Positions 60,050 through 64,000 of a stretch of 64,000 nucleotides of DNA are shown piece after piece. Under the pieces are notes generated by a model, which did not search any database, had not been told where the DNA came from, and saw only the letters and a program-made list of their open reading frames with translations. The stretch is from Sphingobacteriales bacterium UTBCD1 (lineage in GTDB: Bacteria > Bacteroidota > Bacteroidia > Chitinophagales > Chitinophagaceae), in the NCBI GenBank assembly GCA_002066995.1, contig MWTC01000052.1:124001-188000 (forward strand). Direction: 5' to 3'. How positions within the stretch are numbered: position 1 is the first letter of the stretch; the number at the start of each line of letters is the position of its first letter. Made by a program: the position numbers and the translations under genes.

Positions 60050-61615
60050 TTAGTGAGTATCATTGATAAATTTTGCCACTGCATCATGCAATGATTTCAA
60101 AGCTTCGGGATGCAGGTACACCATGTGGCCCGATTCGAAATATTTGTATTGAATATTCTTTTGCAGTGAAGCAGGCATCGGCAGGTGCTTCATTTCAAAT
60201 TTTCCTTCGAAATAAGGAGTGCCCAGGTCGTAATATCCTCCGGTCAGTAATACTTTCATTGACGGATTGTAAATCATAGCCCTTGCCAGATCGTTCATAA
60301 CATTGGGGAAGCCGATGAACCCTCTTCTGCGAAAATTCCATGGCTGCACATTCCCGCTGGGTTTATATTGCATCTCGTTACCAAACTTCAGATCATTGCG
60401 CACATAAGAGTTAAGTGTGGAAGTAAATGCGGCTGAAATATAAGAATCCATTGGATCGTATTGAGCAGTTTCACTTAAAGGATCTATTGCATCTCCGGCA
60501 AAACGTGAATCCAGCCTGCCCGTGATCTGGTTATTATCCCCGAGCAGGGTTTGAGAAAATTGCGGACCCGTTACCCTCAGGTTTGCTTTTTTGATATATT
60601 CTACAGAAAGGCCGGTGTAATTATGCAGTTTCTCCGCAATGCTATTACGTGTAGCATCATCAAGATCGGCGCCTTTATTAAGTGCCAATGCATAATCTGT
60701 CATGGCAAATTGTTCTACTTCTTTTAAGAAAGGCTCTAATCCTTTGGGCTGAACGGGTAATTTTTTATGATAGTAAGCAGTGGCTGCATAAGAGGGAAGA
60801 ATCAGTTCATAGGGCAGATCAGTTCCCGGGTTACCGGAAAGTGTTTCAGTCATATTGCTGTAGGTGAGCAGTTGTGAAAGCAAAATCACTCCGTTAAGAC
60901 TTATATTTTTTTGGCTCTGGAGGATATTGGATACTACTGCAGACCTGAATGTTCCATAGCTTTCACCAAAGAGATATTTGGGAGACTCCCATCTGTTGAA
61001 ATCAGTGATGAACTGAGCAATAAAATTTGCGAATGCCTGCCCATCCTCATCAATACCGAAAAAATCTTTAGGCTCACCTGCACCCCCTTTTTCTTTTGTG
61101 ATAATATCGCCAAATCCGGTACCGGGAGCATCAATAAATACAAGGTCACTGGCATCTAACAGGCTGTAATCATTATTGACAGTACTGTAAGGGGCGCTTG
61201 ATCGTTCCATATCTTTTAGATTTACTTTTTGCGGACCCCAGCAACCCATGTGCAGCCAGAGGGTAGCGCTTCCGGGCCCTCCGTTGTATATAAAAGTGAT
61301 TGGCCGTTTTGCAACATCCTTTTCACCCTCTTTGAAATAAGCGACGTAAGACATGCCTATTGTGGGAACATCCTGCGAGTTCTTTAATACCAATATACCG
61401 GCATCGGCTTCATAGCTAATTTGTTTTCCTGTTATAGTTACACTGCCATGCGTTACCGACTTTTGTGATTTGTTGACAACCTTAACATTGGCGGAACTGC
61501 TGTCACGCATAGTTGCTGTTGTTCTCTGAAAAGTATTTTCTCTTCCCGGTTGAGCATTTGAAAAAATCACCGGAAATATCAACCCGGCTGCCAGCAAAAT
61601 TTTTTTACAATACAT
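60050..61615 (-). CDS. S10 family serine carboxypeptidase-like protein, secreted
   Basis: The 521-residue protein has a signal peptide (KKILLAAGLIFPVIFSNAQ) and the peptidase S10 pattern: FIYNGGPGSATLW (oxyanion Gly), DLVFIDAPGTGFG, LFGESYGTFRS with the nucleophile Ser, VLLTGGYYDLGTP with the Asp, and FESGHMVYLHPE with the His. It removes C-terminal residues from peptides in the periplasm or outside. It lies just past attR on the host side. Confidence 0.93.
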   Translation of the reverse strand: MYCKKILLAAGLIFPVIFSNAQPGRENTFQRTTATMRDSSSANVKVVNKSQKSVTHGSVTITGKQISYEADAGILVLKNSQDVPTIGMSYVAYFKEGEKDVAKRPITFIYNGGPGSATLWLHMGCWGPQKVNLKDMERSSAPYSTVNNDYSLLDASDLVFIDAPGTGFGDIITKEKGGAGEPKDFFGIDEDGQAFANFIAQFITDFNRWESPKYLFGESYGTFRSAVVSNILQSQKNISLNGVILLSQLLTYSNMTETLSGNPGTDLPYELILPSYAATAYYHKKLPVQPKGLEPFLKEVEQFAMTDYALALNKGADLDDATRNSIAEKLHNYTGLSVEYIKKANLRVTGPQFSQTLLGDNNQITGRLDSRFAGDAIDPLSETAQYDPMDSYISAAFTSTLNSYVRNDLKFGNEMQYKPSGNVQPWNFRRRGFIGFPNVMNDLARAMIYNPSMKVLLTGGYYDLGTPYFEGKFEMKHLPMPASLQKNIQYKYFESGHMVYLHPEALKSLHDAVAKFINDTH

Positions 61616-62112
61616 AAAGTTGAATTTAAATTTAAAAAATGAATAACAGGGCAGGATTTCATTTTCAAAAGTAAGCTAATAGTATAGGCAGGAAATCCCG
61701 TTCATCAATTTATTGGTACGCTGATAAGAAATTGAAGCAGCTGTTATATTATTAAATGAGATTCAAGATGCACAGAATATCGGGTATGGTGCAGGGGCCT
61801 GAATTCATTTATTCATGGCAACATCCAATTATGCCTGAGTATTTTTTATAGTTCCAAACTTATGATTAAAAAGAGGAGCGGAATAAAATTCTAGTGTTAA
61901 GCACACGTTAACCCTTAATCTGACCGGAGATAAAAATTAGGCAATAGTCATTCCGGGTGCATCTATTATTGTTGCTTCATTTTTTTTCTGCTCCTGAAGC
62001 GGTTTACAAATTTATAATGTGAATGAAACATGATCAGCTCCTCTCTTGAGTGAAAATAATCCGGAGCGAAGCTATCTTTTACAATTGCCTCTGCCCGGTA
62101 TAAAATCATTTC
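61616..62112. other. intergenic region between S10-like peptidase and T9SS protein
   Basis: This 497-bp gap must contain the S10-like peptidase promoter and the end of the T9SS gene transcript. I see no tRNA, CRISPR, insertion sequence end or convincing terminator, and no TAnnTTTG box on either strand at a useful position. Confidence 0.5.
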
Positions 62113-64000
62113 CTACTCCTTTACAAATTTTAGAGAATATATCTCGCCATTGCCGGACAGTTTTAAAATGTAAACACCACGAACCAGGGATGACACATCA
62201 ATTTTATTATTGCCTGTGGATATTCCTTTTTTCAAAACTTTGCCTGCAATATCTGTAATACTGTATTGGCCATAAGTTATCGTACTGCTGACATTTATTT
62301 CTGTGTGAACCGGATTGGGGTAAATGCCGGTCTTATTCAGCACATCAGTAGATAGTTTTACTGTTTTGCTGAAACTGATCTTGTCATCCAGGTCAGTCTC
62401 TTTAATCCGGAAATAATGAATCCCTTTTTCTGCAACAGGTACGATGCAACTGTACCGGCCGGTAGTATTGGGTAGCTCAGTGCAGGCATCTTTGTAATGA
62501 ATTCCGTCTTCACTTTGCTGGGCAATGTAATTTTTTATGTCAATTTGATTAGTGACCACCCAGGTGATCTGAACATTATCATTATTCAGCCATACGGCCT
62601 GTATATTCACCCAGGTTACAGGTAATGCACTGTAGTTTTTCCGGATAAAAAAGTCGCTGAATCCTGTTACGGTAAATTCGACAAAATAACCGCCATCAGC
62701 AACGGTCCCCCACGCATCCGGAGTAATTTGAGTAATCGCAGCTGATTCATTGATTTTATCCGGAACCGTGTTGGGTATTCCCGTATGAGGTTGCTTGATC
62801 ACTGCAAGCATTCCCGGGTTTGTAATTGACGGGTCTGCATTCTTAAGGTTATTCAAGTCCTCTTCGCTGAAATAAAGACGAACTTTTATTGGAGTGCCTG
62901 AAGGATCATTGGGTGGCTGTATGGTAAAATTCCTGTCTAAATAAAAATGGTTATTGAGTTGCCGGATGGCATTTTGGTTTTCGTAAACGAAAACCTGGAA
63001 AGCGCCCAATTTAAAATCATCTTTAACGGCTGCCAGGGAAGAGTTGGTAGTTGGATCGGTAAATAATGCCCAAAGACCCGATGTACCATATAAATTATTG
63101 ATGAACGAAATATTTGAAGCAGGTAATAATTTTTTTACCTTAATTGCCGGTGGGGTAAAGTTGCTGGTTGACAAGCCATCCAGGTGCCTCATCACAATAT
63201 CTCTCTGGTAAGTGTCATTTACAAAATATTCCGAAGCAACGACCCCTTTACCATTTACCGGATCTACAACCAGCCAGGGTGTCAATCCTTTGGATGGTTC
63301 TACAGGAGTTCCCATGGGATTCCAGGTAACGTTTCCGTTTTCATTTAACGGGCTTACCCGCAAATACCGGTCTGTTTCCCCGATATAAAAGACCACCGTA
63401 CCATCAGATCCGGCAGCAATGTGAGGAATATTATAATAAATATCAGTGCCTGAACCCGGATAACCGTACACTTCCTGCCCTAATACGAGCGGGCTCCGGT
63501 CTGCACGGACTGATGAAGTGGAAAATGAATCTGAAGCTACTCTTTGTAATTTAATGACATTGGTTTCAATAACACTTTGGGGGCTTGCGGGAACTTTGGC
63601 AGCAAAATAAATTCTGTCTTTTAATCCGGCTAGAGAAAAATCAAAATATCTGTTGGTGGCATTTGATATCATTAAAGTATCTCTTCCATAATTGACTTTA
63701 TCAAGACCGGGTTTTCTTGTATTTACTAGTGTCATAGGACGATAATACGGTGCATTGGTAAAAGGATAGGGAATGCTGTCATATTTTTCATCTGCAAGGG
63801 AAAAGTATCTCAGATGCTGTAAGCCATAAGAATCATTGGTATAACGGCTGCAGACCAATCCATTAATAATAATGTTTACGTTCCCATCAGTAGATAAAGC
63901 GGCACCCCTGACATAATTAGCTGTTGCCAGGTTTTCTGTCACCTGAAGGAACCCATTGCTTCTTTGGATATAGTTCTCCCTGATTATTGCATCACATTGC
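62113..64000 (-). CDS. T9SS type A sorting domain protein, N-terminus beyond right edge
   Basis: This is a secreted protein exported by the type IX system. The frame is open to the right edge at 64000; a GTG at 63942 is not the start, since the residues before it continue in frame. The visible part is a large beta-rich ectodomain. The last 80 residues are the sorting domain: IYPNPVHTEINVSS, YSITDIAGKVLKKG and GVYILKLSGNGEIYSLKFVKE. The function of the ectodomain is not clear. Confidence 0.9.
   Translation of the reverse strand, partial: QCDAIIRENYIQRSNGFLQVTENLATANYVRGAALSTDGNVNIIINGLVCSRYTNDSYGLQHLRYFSLADEKYDSIPYPFTNAPYYRPMTLVNTRKPGLDKVNYGRDTLMISNATNRYFDFSLAGLKDRIYFAAKVPASPQSVIETNVIKLQRVASDSFSTSSVRADRSPLVLGQEVYGYPGSGTDIYYNIPHIAAGSDGTVVFYIGETDRYLRVSPLNENGNVTWNPMGTPVEPSKGLTPWLVVDPVNGKGVVASEYFVNDTYQRDIVMRHLDGLSTSNFTPPAIKVKKLLPASNISFINNLYGTSGLWALFTDPTTNSSLAAVKDDFKLGAFQVFVYENQNAIRQLNNHFYLDRNFTIQPPNDPSGTPIKVRLYFSEEDLNNLKNADPSITNPGMLAVIKQPHTGIPNTVPDKINESAAITQITPDAWGTVADGGYFVEFTVTGFSDFFIRKNYSALPVTWVNIQAVWLNNDNVQITWVVTNQIDIKNYIAQQSEDGIHYKDACTELPNTTGRYSCIVPVAEKGIHYFRIKETDLDDKISFSKTVKLSTDVLNKTGIYPNPVHTEINVSSTITYGQYSITDIAGKVLKKGISTGNNKIDVSSLVRGVYILKLSGNGEIYSLKFVKE

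Noticed and set aside
1-64000. CRISPR arrays, rRNA genes, insertion sequences or classical riboswitches
   Set aside because: I saw no regularly spaced repeats, no rRNA-like stretch, no transposase and no conserved riboswitch core anywhere in the window.

Overview
The window reads as a chromosomal segment of a Bacteroidota bacterium, most likely a chitin-degrading member of the Chitinophagaceae or a close relative. The evidence is a type IX secretion sorting domain at the end of the last gene, several promoters of the Bacteroidota form TTG-N19..22-TAnnTTTG, GH18 and GH20 chitin enzymes, and a predominance of secreted and membrane proteins typical of that phylum. The taxonomic call is inference from gene content; no marker gene such as 16S rRNA is present.

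Layout. 1-5.1 kb: an alpha/beta hydrolase cut by the left edge, divergent from a marR-acyl-CoA dehydrogenase pair with a perfect palindromic operator between them; a membrane protein; a cell-wall amidase. 5-8.8 kb: the oxidative pentose phosphate operon gnd-zwf-pgl. 8.9-12.2 kb: an S9 peptidase and a lone beta subunit of a 2-oxoacid:ferredoxin oxidoreductase. 12.3-16.1 kb: a copper module (DUF3347 protein, HMA chaperone, CopA ATPase, and an AraC regulator with an HMA-like N-terminus). 16.1-24.9 kb: DUF1697 protein, HD hydrolase, P1 peptidase, methyltransferase, GH20 hexosaminidase, NagX-like acyltransferase, an unknown protein and a GH18 lipoprotein chitinase. 25-33.8 kb: JmjC-like protein, a tiny basic secreted protein, RNase HII with no usable ATG, heme A synthase, a membrane-anchored patatin, lipid kinase, FabH and a PAP2-like membrane protein. 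33.9-40.1 kb: a glucosaminidase / SGNH / MBOAT / SGNH cluster that looks like an envelope O-acetylation system, then rpoN. 40.5-53.1 kb: sugar aminotransferase, GHL10 protein, DinB protein, radical SAM protein, the 5-oxoproline operon pxpB-pxpC-pxpA with an Nramp-like permease, L,D-transpeptidase, AI-2E family and MATE transporters, and a SMUG2-like glycosylase next to an Smr protein.

53.3-60.0 kb is the most unusual region. A tRNA-Asn gene is followed by a compact 6.6-kb integrative element bounded by a perfect 46-bp repeat of the tRNA 3' part (53366-53411 and 59938-59983). All seven of its genes lie on the minus strand: tyrosine integrase, lipoprotein, unknown protein, MerR/Xis-like HTH protein, RepA-like AAA ATPase, Toprim/zinc-finger primase-like protein and a small basic protein. 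There is no recognisable relaxase, conjugation or virion gene. Between the unknown gene and the HTH-helicase-primase operon sits a 58-bp nest of direct and inverted repeats that could be a replication origin or operator. The element supplies its own terminator right after the tRNA, while the original tRNA terminator is stranded beyond the far repeat. I regard it as a self-replicating satellite-like island and the best candidate for an undescribed system here.

60-64 kb: an S10-like serine carboxypeptidase and a type IX secreted protein that runs off the right edge.
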